Shown here: positions 1-12,332 of the stretch, piece by piece | How positions within the stretch are numbered: the stretch's first letter is position 1 | Layout of the letters: each line of letters starts with the position of its first letter | Source: Cryphonectria parasitica EP155 | Lineage: Eukaryota; Ascomycota; Sordariomycetes; Diaporthales; Cryphonectriaceae | DNA length: 64,000 nt | Direction of reading: 5' to 3' | NCBI RefSeq assembly: GCF_011745365.1 | Contig: NW_024468910.1 | Location: 3,438,068 to 3,502,067 of the forward strand | Position numbers and translations under genes: made by a program | Notes under the pieces: generated by a model | Told to the model about the DNA's origin: nothing | Databases searched by the model: none | Seen by the model: only the letters and a program-made list of their open reading frames with translations

Positions 1-1519
1 TATATACACCGTCGCTAATGACTGATCTTCGTATAACCCATGGTACCGTTGTAGTACGGCAAGTGGCGACCTGGTGCTCGAGTTCCCCGGCATCTTTGAC
101 CGCTCAATGGTTGGTGAGACGTCCTTCAGTACGGCAGTTACACAACTATAGTAAGGGCGGATTATCTGCAAAGTCAAAACTTGCGTGACAGCAACCAATG
201 ATGTGCATATGATCTGAATTCTCGAACACAAACCCCCTCTGCCTTTGGGACCGATTCACGCTTCAACAATACTTTAAGCGATAATTATGACTATACAAGG
301 ACTGTGGTCGCCCCATCATCCATGGACCTCCTCGGTGCCGGTATCAGAGCCGCATATGAGAATGAGACCTTCAGACGATTAAGGAGTGATCGAATTGTTC
401 TGATCATTCGGTGCCAACTTGGTCTCTCCTCTTCGCACAATTTTTGCCCCCATGTCGGCCTCATGAACAAACATTCTCAAGTTGAGGAGGGTAGAATCAC
501 CACGGTCAATAATTAAAAGTTCAAGCATCCTTTTACCAGTCGGAACCACACAAATATGCATCCCACCCTTCTTCTTCTTCTTTTTTTCTCTTTCGCTTTT
601 GCTCGCCCCCCTTGAATATATTAAGCATCTGACTGAGAGCCTTTGACATCACAGCAAATTTTCTCAGGTCACCTCATCTCTATACAGATGCTTAAGAGAT
701 TGCTCGAAAAGTGGAGCCGCACTTAAAAGATCATGAAAGTTCACTGTGAGATCAATAAGGGCACACCCGCACCCTGTAACTTCATGCTGGCATTTTTGTA
801 ACATCGAGATTTGGAGCTCAGATACATATCGGGCAGATTTGCTTACGCTTGCCGAGATTCGGTCTGTCCCTCCATCCATCTCTGCAGGATGATGGATCTC
901 ACATATCTGAGGCACGCGGTCAGCAACATCATCACCCCTGACAATCGTCGCGGATCCATACATACTCGTAGACAAAAATAACCTTCACCAAAGGGAAGTC
1001 CTACTCGATCTTCGTCTAGTAGCTCAACACTGTGTCAACTAATACAACAAAAACCCTTCTTGGGAGTTCGTGGGCCAAATACTATATATAGATTGTGTTA
1101 ATAATTTCATGTAGCCTTGGGCAAAAAGCCTCGGGAACGTAAGGCGTTCTTAGCTGGTAGAAGTGCAAGAACAAACTGCTTAGTCAACATAGTTCCACCA
1201 CAAGTCAGTGACTGACGCCCTAGCACTGCCTGAGCCCAGGTTCAGGGTGGCGCCGAGGTGAGCCGCAAATCATCTGGTCATCGTCGTCACTAGCACTATT
1301 GTAATAGTACACAGCCCGTTCACCTTCTACAACCTTCTGTGGCTCTTGACTCCGACGCCTCATCCGGCTGACACTCTTTCTCTCGCTTCGCACCACCACC
1401 TATAGACTTTCCTTTCTTCCTCCATCTCGCGTTTCAACAACATCGGCGTTCCATCACCACCCTGACGACTGCATCCTCCCGCCATCCCCATATTCGAACA
1501 GGAGAAACAGCTCGCCACC
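1..1519. other. left-end non-coding stretch and upstream region of the BAX-inhibitor gene
   Basis: I see no supportable gene here. The longest open frame is a 103-codon minus-strand frame at 664-975 that I do not recognise. The last 150 bases or so before 1520 are pyrimidine-rich and ACC-rich, as in fungal 5' leaders, and end in a good start context (CCACCATG). Confidence 0.5.
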
Positions 1520-2541
1520 ATGTCCAGCACCAAGTACACCCCCGCCCCACAGCACGACCCGGACGCGGTACCTGCAGGTGGTTCCGCCCCGGCTCCGGCC
1601 TATAGCCAGGCGCCTCCTTCCTATCAAGCCGACGATGACGAGGCGCGCCTGTTCGCTGGCGGTGATGGTGTCGCTCGGTCTAGCGAGGACAATGTCCCGG
1701 ACGACTTCAAGTTTGGCGGGAGCGTCGCCGAGGCCACCCTCGACATCCGCAACCAGTTCATCCGCAAGGTTTACACGATCCTGACGGTCCAGCTGATCGT
1801 CACCGGCGCTGTGAGCGCCATCAGCTTCGTGAGCGAGCCCTACAAGCAGTGGATCCAGAGCCATCCGGCGCTCGTCTTCGTCTCGGTACGTTCTCACCCC
1901 GTTCCCATTCGTCCCCTGCTGCTTTCCTGACTTCCCCCACCCTGTGGTGAAAGGGAGGGGAGAGAAGGGGGAGGTTTAGTTTATCAAATGAAGTGCCCTA
2001 TGCTGCCAGAGCTTGACTGACTGACATGTGCTTGATTTATCTGGTCCAGATGTTCGGAGCCATCGGTATGATGATCCTCACTTACTGGAAGCGCCACTCC
2101 TACCCGACCAACCTCCTCTTCCTCTCCGGCTTCACCCTCCTCGAGGCTTACACTATCTCCGTCGTTGTCTCCCTCTACGAGACCTCCATCGTCCTGAACG
2201 CCGTGATCCTGACTGGAGGCATCTTCATCTTCCTGACCGCCTTTGCCTGCCAGACCAAGTATGACTTCACCTCGTGGATGCCGTATCTCTTTGGCGGCCT
2301 CTGGGGTCTCATGCTGTTTGGCTTCATGGCCATGTTCTTCCCCTACAGCAGCACCGGCGAGCTCATCTACGGCGGCCTTGCTGCCCTGATCTTTAGCGGG
2401 TATATCCTGGTGGACACGCAGTTGGTCCTGCGCAAGCATCACGTCGAGGAGGAGATCGCAGCTGCGATCAGCTTGTACCTGGATATCATCAACCTGTTCC
2501 TGGCTATCCTGAGGATACTGAACAGCCAGTCGAACAACTAG
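1520..2541 (+). CDS. bxi1: BAX inhibitor-1 / TMBIM family membrane protein
   Basis: Exons are 1520-1885 and 2050-2541, with a 164-nt GTACGT...CAG intron, giving 285 residues. The first ~75 residues are a soluble Pro/Ala-rich tail with PPSYQ-like repeats, typical of the TMBIM/GRINA branch. After it come about seven hydrophobic segments. The last third carries the family signature: a segment like YGGLAALIFSGYILVDTQ, then charged residues, then YLDIINLFLAILRIL before a short C-terminus. Family members sit in ER, Golgi or vacuole membranes and act in calcium leak and cell-death control; yeast Bxi1/Ybh3 is the nearest named fungal relative. The start at 1520 has a strong Kozak context (CCACCATG). 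Family assignment is secure; the specific role is inferred. The gene converges on the septin gene. Confidence 0.93.
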
Positions 2542-3546
2542 AGACACAGAAGGGTTGTTTATCTTCTGACGGGCTGTTACAGTGGACAAGATCAACAAGG
2601 CGAGAATGTCTATCCTGTTCAAGGAGCAGGGATAAAAAGGGCTGGGCTTTTGTTTTCAAGCTTTAACGTTTGTATGTCAGACGAGCAACAGACGGCGGGT
2701 AGCCCGCTGTGGACTTGATGTATTCACTATTGATGTATTCACTATTGATGTATTCACTATGCTTCCTTTCCTTTGTGGGAGCCCAGTAGTATCACGCGGC
2801 CCTCTTCTCTTGTTGAGTATGTAATGGTATGCAGTCGAGGAATGGTTGGGACTTCGGGCGTTTCTGGGAGGGCTTCTGTTTAGTGCTTTTACATTGTTCC
2901 TTCAGCACAATCGAAATGGGATTTTACCAATCCAAAATTGTATACATTCAAGTACAGGAACACACACGACAGCTGTGACGCATCATTCGATGAGGCCTCC
3001 GGCCACTGGGTTCCTTAATTCAATATGGGAATAAATTTAGGTTGTCTGCATTAGAAGTCCTCTACTGGAAATAAAGTGGTACAAAATGACCCAAACGTCT
3101 GTAGAGAACGATCAGCCCATCAAGTGATGGGCCGACACCACAATTGGAAAAGACGTATTGGAAAAAGAAATGCGACAAGCCCCCTCTTTTCTCTCGAGCT
3201 TTCTCCCTTCTGCCTTACTTCCCCTGTTGACTGTTTTCCTGAAGGCACGGAGGGTATCATTATCAGGAGGGACGGGCAAGCCCGGGGTTTTTTGTGTGCG
3301 CGCGCGTATAGAAACTGAGTTTCGTTCCGGACCGTGGAGACCAGAGCTGCTGGCGCCGCAGTGCATCGGCAACCAACAAACCCACGCTCTCATTCGACAT
3401 GATGGCACGGCTTGGCAAAACGTTCGCATGCGAAGTGGCAGTCGTAGAAACAAGGGGCGAATCTTGTCATAAAAGTGGCCAGCAATCTGCAACAAACGCA
3501 TGCGCTTGTACCCGCCGAAAAAGTGCCACATTTACTCCAGGCCTGT
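2542..3546. other. convergent 3' region between the BAX-inhibitor and septin genes
   Basis: No gene seen. It holds the 3' untranslated regions of two convergent genes and a perfect three-copy tandem repeat at 2716-2760. Confidence 0.6.
2716..2760 (+). repeat. 15-bp tandem repeat, three perfect copies
   Basis: The unit TGATGTATTCACTAT occurs three times without mismatch, about 175 bases beyond the stop codon of the BAX-inhibitor gene. It probably lies in the 3' UTR or just past it. Confidence 0.95.
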
Positions 3547-5252
3547 TTAAGCAGCTTCCGTCTCGCCGTTGGCCTCGGGAATCGGTGTCCCAGAGTTGGC
3601 TGCCTCCCGCTGCATGCGTGCCTCGATTTCGCGGAGCTGAGACTCCCGAGCCAGGAGTTCTTGGCGCTTCTCGTTGATTTCGCGCTGGACCTTGATCTCG
3701 ATCTCGCGCAGCTTCTCCTCCTCGCGGCGGAGCTGCTCCTCCTTGAGACGCACCGACTGCGAAGCGAGATCCTCGGGATTCATCGAAGAATCGCTGCAGC
3801 AACAGGGTCAGTTTCAAGTTGGGCAAATTAGGGGTTGCAGGATCAGGAACGTACACTCCAGCACCACCCTCCACGCTCTTGGACAGCTTCTCGGTACGGT
3901 AGTTCTCGTACAGGAAGTCGTGGGTAATCTCCTTCAAGTCGGCCAGATGGCTGTGCAGCAGGGCCGATCGGATGGCGAGGAAGTCGGAGTGGCGAGGGTT
4001 GTCAACCTCGACGACACCCCACGGATACTGGCGAGCGCGAACCTTGCGACCGCCAATCTCGACCGTCTCCTCAGAACCAACAATGGCGAAAGGCATCAGA
4101 CCCCGGAGCTCGGCGTTCTCCTCGACGGTATCCTCGTCATCCTCTTCGATATCGTAAGGGAAGTTGTATACGGGGATGCGGTAGTGCTCGATATCCTCCA
4201 TCACCAGCTTTTTGGACTCGGCCAGCTCGGCAGGGGTCAGGGAGTCGGCGCGTCCGATGACCGGGATGACATTGACGCGGGGAGCCAGACGCTTCATCAG
4301 CTCAATGTCCAACTCGCGGAGACTAAGTCAGATATTAGCACGGTCCAAGTAATGTTGCCTGGCGGTCGAAACGTACCCGTGGCCGGTGGGTGTAATGAAG
4401 TAGAGCATGGCATGAACGCGGTTGTCTCTGAACCGAGGGTTACGCTTGATACGCGACTCCTCGGACAGAATGTCATCATATTGCCTCTCGAGGAAGCCAA
4501 CGATCTCGGAGAAGCTATAAGCTCGATGTCAGCGGCGAACTACCGAGAACATGTCCAACAGGTCCACATCGGACGAGGGGCTTCGTACCTGGCCTCGTTG
4601 TCGACCTGGTCACCGAAACCTGGAGTGTCTACAATGGTCAAGGAGATACGGGTTCCCTCCTCGTCAAGCTCGAGCTCTATATAGCCAGTCAGATCACAAC
4701 CGTACATGGCGGAGGGCTTGACCGAGACTTCGTACCAACAGTGTAGGGCTTGATCTTGACGCCATCCTCGACGTGCGCACCAGTCGGGTCGTCCGAGTCC
4801 CTGTGGCCAAGGACGGTCTTTCCGCAGAGGGTGTTGACGAAGGTGGTTCTGCCTGTGATTTGGTGGGCGACGAGGTCAGTAAACTCAATTTGACCGGCGA
4901 CAAGGAGAGAATCATGGGCCGGATGGGCTAAGATATGTAAATTGGGGATGGAGATTTCAAGACGTACCAGTACCAGACGCTCCGCAGACCATCAGACAGA
5001 ACTGGATGCCCTTCTTCACGTTCTTCTTGCGGCGGATCATCTTCTATAGAATCGTTGCATGTCAGCAGTCGAACGAGTGAAGTGCGTCAACGCGATGCAG
5101 CGCGATGCAGCGCGATGAGAGAAGCTGAAGTGAACAGTCTACTATGCGAGAGGAGGGAAAAGGGAGAGATGGTGAAAATGCCAGGTTGACTCGTGCGATT
5201 GATACACAACACCAAGAGGAAACGACAACAAACGTACGGCCGGGGAAGACAT
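3547..5252 (-). CDS. cdc11: septin, Cdc11/AspA group
   Basis: Seven exons in coding order: 5252-5238, 5043-4968, 4852-4736, 4676-4589, 4514-4377, 4322-3855, 3793-3547; 382 residues. Exon 1 codes for only five residues (MSSPA). The GTPase domain has P-loop GASGTGRT (26-33), DTPGFGD, and G4-like GRAD. Septin-unique-element features follow, such as YPWGVVEV. A C-terminal coiled coil (about 310-375) is rich in KLREIE-type heptads. Arg replacing the P-loop Lys, the EDIEHYRIPVYNFP segment and the C-terminal LREIEARM motif are all shared with yeast Cdc11, so I assign group 3 rather than Cdc3, Cdc10 or Cdc12. It should polymerise into septin rods and rings at septa, hyphal tips and conidiophores. It shares a 1.2-kb divergent promoter with the PROPPIN gene. 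Confidence 0.94.
5091..5118 (+). repeat. 10-bp tandem repeat in septin intron 1
   Basis: CGCGATGCAG is repeated about 2.8 times inside the first intron (5044-5237) of the septin gene. It is short and may be of no consequence. Confidence 0.8.
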
Positions 5253-6460
5253 GGCTGCTCGTGATGGAAAGAATACCAAACAGAAATTCTCAGAAAATGC
5301 AAGAAGAAAAAAAGCAGCCGCAGAAGGGTTGTCAGTACCTGCTGTGTAGACTGACTGCTAAGTATTCTGGTCAATTGAATAGTCGAGGTCGAACGTTGGT
5401 TGAAAGAGCGAGGTTGTTGTGTTCGTGACGATGGGTCGCCGACGCTTGGAGTGGAAAGGGGGAAACGGAGAGAATGCCAACAAGGGTCGGCTGCTGCAAG
5501 TTGCACTCTGGGGACCAAGCAGAAGCAGAGTGGAGCGACAGGTGTAATTTCACAGATTGTTGCACTCACCTTGTCACTTCTACCCGTCCCCATGTCCACC
5601 AGTGCAGCAGCCCTCTGCTGCTGCTACTGCTACTGCTACTGCTGGCGGTGCGCTCAATCTACCACTGCCAATCTCCAGTTCCACCCAGCAAGCTACCCGT
5701 GGACCCCCCAGCAACGAATTCAGGGGCCAAGCAACCCAGCACGGACCAAGCATCACCCAAATTGAGGCCATCCCAGCTTGAGCTTAGCGTGATTGCGGCA
5801 ATGGAGGGATGCCACCAATCGCTCCTGCAGGGGGACAACAAACAGCTCCCACCAGCCGCTGCCAGCTGCCCTTGACCTTTGCTTCCCTTGTCCTCCTGAC
5901 TGGACCTCATGCGATGTCAGCCTAGAGCCTGGACTTACACCCGAGCATATCCTTAGTTAACTTGTATGTACATATACCATCTGTCTTGTCATTTACACCC
6001 TCTTATATTACTTGCATTGCAACTGAGTTCACTCCTCTCATAAGAGGCTAATCAGACCTGGATCGTTGCTGAGATTGTCCCAGTTGCTGTTTCCTGGTGA
6101 CACTCTACTGTACCGTGTCCTTGACTCTTAAAGGGCGCTGGTCTGACTGGTTTTATATTCACGACAACCTAATCTTCCATCCACAAGGGTTCTCACCACT
6201 TGGACCCATTCACCCGTACACCATAGCTCAGCATTGCAGACCTGCTTGCGACATCATTATCGCGCATCATGCTTCATAATATATAACGACGGTCAGGCAG
6301 CTACCTTTCTGGTGCCTCCCGTTTCTTTCCGGGCTCAAGTCTTGGTAGTTCAACATCGACTTCTTTGGGACTCGATATCTAGACAATCCGTCTGTCCGTC
6401 GGCTTCATCCAACCGTTTCTGTCCCTCAATCCACTAGGCAAAGCATCACGCGTCGCCATC
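5253..6460. promoter_or_regulatory. divergent promoter region, septin (minus) and PROPPIN (plus)
   Basis: A 1.2-kb gene-free interval lies between two divergent starts. It contains a CTG/CTA trinucleotide run around 5610-5645 and long pyrimidine-rich stretches near 6380-6440, just before the PROPPIN start. I recognised no specific operator. Confidence 0.5.
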
Positions 6461-7882
6461 ATGGATACACGCCCGAAGATTGAGCCAGCCAAGCCCAAGC
6501 GGGTCTTGTCTGTCACCTTCAACGAGGACAAGTCCTGTTTCGCCGTCGGGCTCGAGACCGGATTCATGGGTAGGCACATCTAGCTGAGTCATTTTCATGA
6601 ATGACAGCAACTGTGCTAACACTGGAGTGCCACAGTCCTGAGGACAGAGCAAGGCACTTCTATGCTGAAGAAAGGTGAGCATTGTTGATGTCACGTATCC
6701 TGTCAGACGAGGCTGACGCGTCCCTCAGATCTCGCTGCTGGAATCGGTCTCGCGCAGATGATGGGAGTTTCTAATGTCATCGCTATTGTTGGAGGAGGGC
6801 GTCGACCTAAGTTTGCCTCTCACAAGGTTGGTTATCTTCCCTCCACGCTGTCGTGTTATTGTGCCAATATGTTATAGGTGATCCTTTGGGACGAGGCCAA
6901 GCAGAGAGCCAGCATTGAAATCAATGCTGTCAGTTCTATCCGCGCAGTCAAGGTTGCTGTTGGAAAAGTCGTCATCGCACTCCAAAACAGCGTTCGGATT
7001 TATAAGCTACGTACGGGCGATCTTCTTATGGCGTATGAGACTGCAGACAACCTGAATGGTCTTGTCTGCCTCTCCCAGAAGCAAGTTGCGTTTCCCGGCC
7101 GCACGCCCGGCCAAATCCAGATTGTTGAGCTCAGCACTGGCAATGTGAGCATCATTCCGGCTCACGACACCCCTCTGCGTGCTCTGTCATTTAGCCCAGA
7201 CGGCCAGCTGCTTGCTTCGGCGAGCGACAAGGTGAGTCTCTTAGCATTCGCTACTCAAGCCCTAAACAATGCCTGGAGATATTTACGTTGCCCGCAGGGA
7301 ACTATCATCCGCGTCTACAGCACCTATAACTGTGCGCTGGTCTGCGAAGTCCGCCGCGGTATGGACCACGCCACGATTTACGATCTCTGTTTCAGCCCCT
7401 CTGGTACCTTGCTCGCCAGTACCTCCGACAAGGGCACACTGCACATCTTTGATGTTCCTCATCCGGGCGCCAAGTCTGACTTTGCACCTCTCAGCCCCAT
7501 CACCGCCCCCACCATGTCTGGTAGCCGGCCTGGTAGTTCCGGTGGCGCCGGTCAGTCGAATGGCAATGATGGCAAGGGCAAGTGGGGTTGGCTGTCCCAG
7601 GTCCCCGGCCTGCCTCGTGTGTTCTCAGACACCTACTCCTTCACTTCTATCCCCTTCAGCACGGATGAGCCTGCAGGGAATTTCGCCGCTGCCGCAGATG
7701 GAGCCACTCTCGGCACGACCAAGGCCCAGAAGGGCCTCATTGGCTGGTATGACGAGGAGAGCCTGGTGGTCGTTGGAGCTGGTCTTGATGCTCGCTGGGA
7801 AAAGTTCCAGATGGCTCGAGATGATACTGGCAAGCGCTTTGTTGGCCGTGTTGGGTTCAAGCACTACTATAATGAGCCTTGA
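6461..7882 (+). CDS. hsv2: PROPPIN WD-repeat phosphoinositide-binding protein (Hsv2/WIPI4 type)
   Basis: Exons 6461-6569, 6636-6674, 6729-6826, 6878-7231 and 7298-7882 give 394 residues. The protein is a seven-bladed beta-propeller. Visible blade ends include LRALSFSPDGQLLASASDKG and a second LCFSPSGTLLASTSDKG copy. The basic phosphoinositide-binding motif appears as VRRG (218-221), the F/L-R-R-G motif that binds PtdIns3P and PtdIns(3,5)P2. A Gly/Ser-rich loop at about 265-290 matches the variable membrane-inserting loop 6CD. The N-terminus (SVTFNEDKSCFAVGLETGF) fits Hsv2/WIPI3-4 better than Atg18. Its role is in autophagy or micro-autophagy at pre-autophagosomal or endosomal membranes. Hsv2 versus Atg21 could be argued, but the family is certain. 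Confidence 0.92.
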
Positions 7883-8270
7883 AAATTGTGCATCTCTTGC
7901 CACAACGTGGAGGTTGTCTCAGGAATTGCTATTCTAGGGTTCATGGAGAGGCTCGTTGTTAATATTTCGTTTGTTTAAATCATTGTCGGGAGGGCACCAC
8001 TGCTATGCCCTTGGTCATCTTCTACATGCTCACAACGCTCGAGCATAGAGTTCTGGGTCATTTGGTTTGATGCGCAATGCAGAAAGGCGTTGGAGGTTTT
8101 CAGACGCCGGGCTTTACCTCTTCATGTACAGGTATGCCTTTTTGCGCAGGAAGAACAGGACTGGCGGATAGACAACTAGCCTGACCAGTTTATGATGGCA
8201 AATATGCATCTCTTGTTCCAAGGGTATCGTATCAATTGATTTTCTGTCTGGTGCTTCTTGTGAGTCTGGC
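7883..8270. other. convergent 3' region between the PROPPIN and Ist3 genes
   Basis: This contains only the 3' ends of two convergent genes. No ORF or repeat of note. Confidence 0.6.
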
Positions 8271-9330
8271 TCATGGTGATCGACTTCTGTGCCGACGACT
8301 TCTGCGGTCTAGGTCGGAGTCTTGATGTTTGCGACTGTGGTAGTCTTCAGACTGCTCACGTTCACGTCGTCGACGATCTGAATCGCGGTCCCTATTTCTC
8401 CGTCTGTCATCATCCCGTCTGCTTTCACGATCTCGAGAATCCCGCCGCCGCCTTGCCTGACGGTCACTATCCTCGTTGTGCTCATCCCTTCTTGACCTCT
8501 CTCTGCGTCCATCATCTTCGGCTCGCCTTCTCCTCTGCCTACGCCCTTCCTCCTCATCTTCATCACTGTTATCGTCTCGTCTTGAACGATGCGACACATG
8601 ACGCCGGCTCTTGTGCTTCTTTTCACGCTCCTCCCTCTTGCGCTCTCTGCGCAGCGCCTCGTCGACCTCTTTCTTCTTCTCCTCGATCAGAAATTCTTTC
8701 ATCGGGTCATCGTCATCGTGCCCCTCTATCAAAAGCTGCAGCTCCCTCTCTTCCTTCAACATAGGCCGAGCCCTCCTGATCTCCTCCTCCGTATCCGTCC
8801 CGCTCCCCATCTCCGTGTCGCTGGCCTTGGCGTCCTCCCGGGCCTCTTTCTCCCGCCGTTGGATATCTTCCCACCCGATCTTTCCCTCCTCCCAATCCTC
8901 GTCATCTCTCATCTTGTACCGCGTATGGTCCACACTCACCATACGTCCGCCGATCGTCGCGCCGCCTAGGTTGTCGACGGCGAGGTCGGTGCTACGCTGG
9001 TCCTCGTACTTGAGCCAGCCAAATCCACGGCTCTTTCCGGTCTCGCGGTCGCGGGCGAGCTTGAGGAAGACGGGCTCGCCGTACTGCGAGAAGATAGTGA
9101 TGATGTCGCCCTCGGAAAGTTCGTAGGGGAGGCCACCGAAGTAGATGAAGGCGGTGTCGCGGTAGTCGACGTGCCAGGAGGCATTTGGAGAGCTATAGAT
9201 TTTAAATAAGAGGAAGTATTAGTATTTGTGATGCAACAATCTAGAGACTCTTTTGGGTAGAGGTCTGCACGTACATTCCCTGCTCGATCTCCTTCTTATT
9301 GAGCTCCTGTATTGCGCGAATCTTGTTCAT
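8271..9330 (-). CDS. ist3: RNA-binding splicing factor Ist3/Snu17 (RBMX2 homologue)
   Basis: Exons 9330-9275 and 9192-8271, with an 82-nt intron, give 325 residues. The start MNKIRAIQELNKKEIEQG is the hallmark of the Ist3/RBMX2 family. One RRM follows (about 32-110), with RNP2 FIYFGGL (34-40) and an RNP1-like RGFGWLKY. The segment MVSVDHTRYKM after it is the family's extension that binds the U2 snRNP and RES-complex partners Bud13 and Pml1. The C-terminal ~200 residues are low-complexity Arg/Asp/Glu/Ser (RS-like), far longer than the tail of yeast Ist3 and closer to human RBMX2. The predicted role is in the nuclear RES complex of the activated spliceosome. It shares an upstream region with the dynein gene. 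Confidence 0.93.
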
Positions 9331-10419
9331 CTTGGGCTGGTGGTCGAAGCGCACGCTTCTGGAAGCAGTAAAGAGTTGTTGTGCCTTGGTCCAAGAAGAT
9401 TGATAATGCTAGGTGCAGGAGCAGGCACTGCCTTGGCTCTCTGTGGTAGACCTCCAAGACGTTACAGTATTTTGATGTACTTGGGAATGTCAACATAAGG
9501 CTGACCTAAATTTTGGGGTGACGTCTTGGTCAAGACTGATAGCGGCAGGGGATCATTAGTGTGGGGCATGGTACTGATTGATGAATGTCAGGACCTTGTA
9601 GACCAGTTGCTTTTACAGCCTGCTGTCAGTCCCAAAGCTAGCATAAATTGATCATTACGTGCAGATCAACATCAAATCTAGCTTGTGTCATTTCATAAAT
9701 GCTTCATGTACTATGGTAGGCATCCATCATAAGTTGCTGCTGTCTTGACAAGATTTTGGGTACCTGGGAAACTAGTACACAGCCTGAAGGCGCCTGCTAC
9801 CAACAAGAACTTGCCTGTTAGGGTCTTGAGGGGAAAGAGATACTAAATACATGAAAATGCAGGACTGTTTCAGACTGTCTGTCAGGCGCTGAGGAGTACT
9901 TGAGTGATCAAATAGATATCGAAGTGTTCAACAGGTCTTGGGTGCCAAACCCTCATTTCATGAAAACCCCTTTCAGAGCGTCTTTGCTGAAGCTCTCATT
10001 GAGGTTACCCCCCTGCATGGAACTATGCATGGGTCCCTCGTTGCAGGCGATATGAAGTACTATGTACATTCGATATTGAAGAGGCTCAAACAAAACAAAC
10101 CTTCCCACCCCCCATGACATACGGGCCTCAGCTGCGGAACCACATTTCAGCGGCATCTTTCAATCTTCGCAGCTCTCTCACTTAATCTGGTCCAGGTAAA
10201 TTGGAGAAGTTTCCAAGCAGCCTGTCATAGGTCTTAACTGTACTGACGCGTACTTAAGTCTAGAGAACAAAAAGCGCGTCCAGGCTTGCCCCAAAACACA
10301 TCCACCCACACCGCACACCCCACGCTACTAAGGCTCCTCCAACAATAAGCCAGCAATGAGTCGCAACTCTTGCGCCCAACCTTGAGGATCTCGTGACGGA
10401 GCTGCATCGAAGAGCAAGT
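9331..10419. promoter_or_regulatory. divergent promoter region, Ist3 (minus) and dynein LIC (plus)
   Basis: A 1.1-kb gene-free interval between divergent starts. It may contain a 5'-UTR intron of either gene. I saw no supportable ORF and no recognised binding site. Confidence 0.45.
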
Positions 10420-12332
10420 ATGGCGGCGACCAACGCGAACCGTTTCTCGACATATACCAGCGCCTCCGGTTCTGGCGGCTCCGAGGGCAAGAATGGCGAG
10501 CAGAAGAAGGACATGTGGAGCTCCATGCTCGACTCCGTCGCCAGCGGGAAGCGCCTACCGGAGAAGAACCTGCTTGTGATGGGTATGCTGCCTCCTGTCT
10601 CGGAAGGAGACGAGCTGTGATGCTGATCTGCTGCATTGTCTACCAGGTGGCACCGTCGAGTCGCAGAGGGACTTCATCCAGTCGCTTTCTAGCAACGAGA
10701 TGCGGAGGAACTTGGACAGACAGAATAAGATCCCGCCTGTCGCCAACCAGTTTGCGCTCGGCTACACCTACTACGACCTCCTTGATGCAGACCACGAAGG
10801 TATATTGCCATCCATGCCTTTTGTGAAGGGGAGGACCGCCTGCTGACACGTCCCTAGATATCCTCGCCCGCATTTCGACGTACCTCCTCGCCAGTCCCTC
10901 ACCCTCCTTCGCCCCCTTGATCAAACCTCTCCTGACACCGCAGTCCATACCGAACACCTTACTTGTTGTCCTATTGGACTGGTCTGAGCCGTGGTCCTGG
11001 GTCCGGCAGCTCAGGGAGTGGATGCTTCTTCTGCGCATCGTCCTGCTAGCCCTGCCGGACGAGAGCAAGATAACCATGGAAGAGGTCATGAGCCAGTGGA
11101 AAGAGAGAGGTCGAGGCGGCGCAGTAAACCTGGACGGTACCGCCGCTACGGCTGCCGCCGATGGAGATGTGTCGCTGCCGCTGGGACCAGGAGAGTGGGA
11201 AGAACCATTAGGCCTGCCACTCTGCGTGGTCTGCCAGAATGTAGGTTCTCCCAAGGGGTCACTGGGAGGGGGGTGAGAAGCAAGCTGACAGTTGCGCAGG
11301 CTGAGCAGATGGAAATTCTGGAAAAGACGCAGAGCTGGAAGGAAGAAGAATTCGACGTCGTCCTGCAGTTCATGCGGACAATATTACTCAGGCGTGAGGA
11401 TCCCTCTTCAGGTAGCCCTGAAATGCTGGTATACTGACGATGGCATAGACGGCGCCTCTCTGATCTACACAGCACCTTCGGTATCCTCACAACTACAAAC
11501 CCTCGTCCACTCGAGTCTGGGCATATACTCCCTGCTGAAGAAACAACCGCTGAAGCCTAATGTCATCGACCGGGACAGGGTGGCTGTGCCTCCAAACTGG
11601 GATTCATGGGGTAAGATCAGAGTACTGAGGGAAGGCTTCGATGTGGAGGCCGTGAGCGAAGGGTGGTCCATCGATCTGGAGAGCAAGTTCCCGCCCCCGG
11701 GTCGGAATGCCAATCCCGCAGAGAATGCAACGGTCACTGGGACTGAATACGACGCCGACGGCTACGAGATCACCCCCGGATCGGCGGTGATCATGTTCGA
11801 AGAGTCGATCCGCAATCCAACCCACGACGCACTGCAGATGGCCGGACGAGACACGCATTCCACAACATTGGAGGTCGAGACGCAGGACACCCAGATCTTC
11901 CTTGAGGCGCGAAACAAGCAGCTGGAGGCATACAGGCAGAAGATCGAGGAGGAGGATCGGGACCGCGCAGATGCAAAGGCGCATCTCAAGGACCAGAAGG
12001 CTAAGGAGGCCGACGAGGACAGCAAGACCACCAACGTCAGCGATCATATTGGGCCGGTGCAATTCAACGTCGGTGGGATTCAAGTAGACGCCGATGACAT
12101 GATGAAACGCTTACAGGTATGTCTTGAGTATATGGTTGTGGACAACATAGTCATATCACTGATCTGACACATCTCTATACAGGATCGTCAAACATATGCT
12201 TCATCACCTGAACCGGAGAGCCCGGCTGAGGAGGCCACAGACCAGCAGCAGCCCATCGATACCGAGAATTTGCAGAACTTCTTCGCAAATCTGATGAATC
12301 GTAAGGGACCAGGGGCCAAGAACGGGGCCTAG
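10420..12332 (+). CDS. cytoplasmic dynein light intermediate chain
   Basis: Six exons: 10420-10582, 10647-10799, 10858-11240, 11300-11393, 11449-12116, 12183-12332; 536 residues. The N-terminal half is the degenerate Ras-like domain of dynein LIC: KNLLVMGGTVESQRDFIQSL replaces a P-loop, followed by a FALGYTYYDLLDADHED strand and LLVVLLDWSEPWSWVRQL. The later part is acidic and helical (ARNKQLEAYRQKIEEEDRDR) and ends in an FFANLMNRK segment that resembles the adaptor-binding helix of LICs. The protein is a subunit of the dynein motor that drives nuclei and early endosomes toward microtubule minus ends. I chose the start at 10420 because it is the only in-frame ATG ahead of the conserved region. 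Codon phase closes exactly over all five introns. Confidence 0.9.

Noticed and set aside
664..975. 103-codon minus-strand open frame near the left end
   Set aside because: No recognised family, no convincing start context or adjoining exons. It could be the last exon of an unknown gene, but I cannot support it.
1984..2622. 212-codon minus-strand frame opposite the BAX-inhibitor exon 2
   Set aside because: Acidic low-complexity product antisense to a well-supported membrane-protein exon.
3674..4684. 336-codon plus-strand open frame opposite the septin gene
   Set aside because: It is antisense to conserved septin exons, crosses their introns and shows no family resemblance; a shadow of GC-rich coding sequence.
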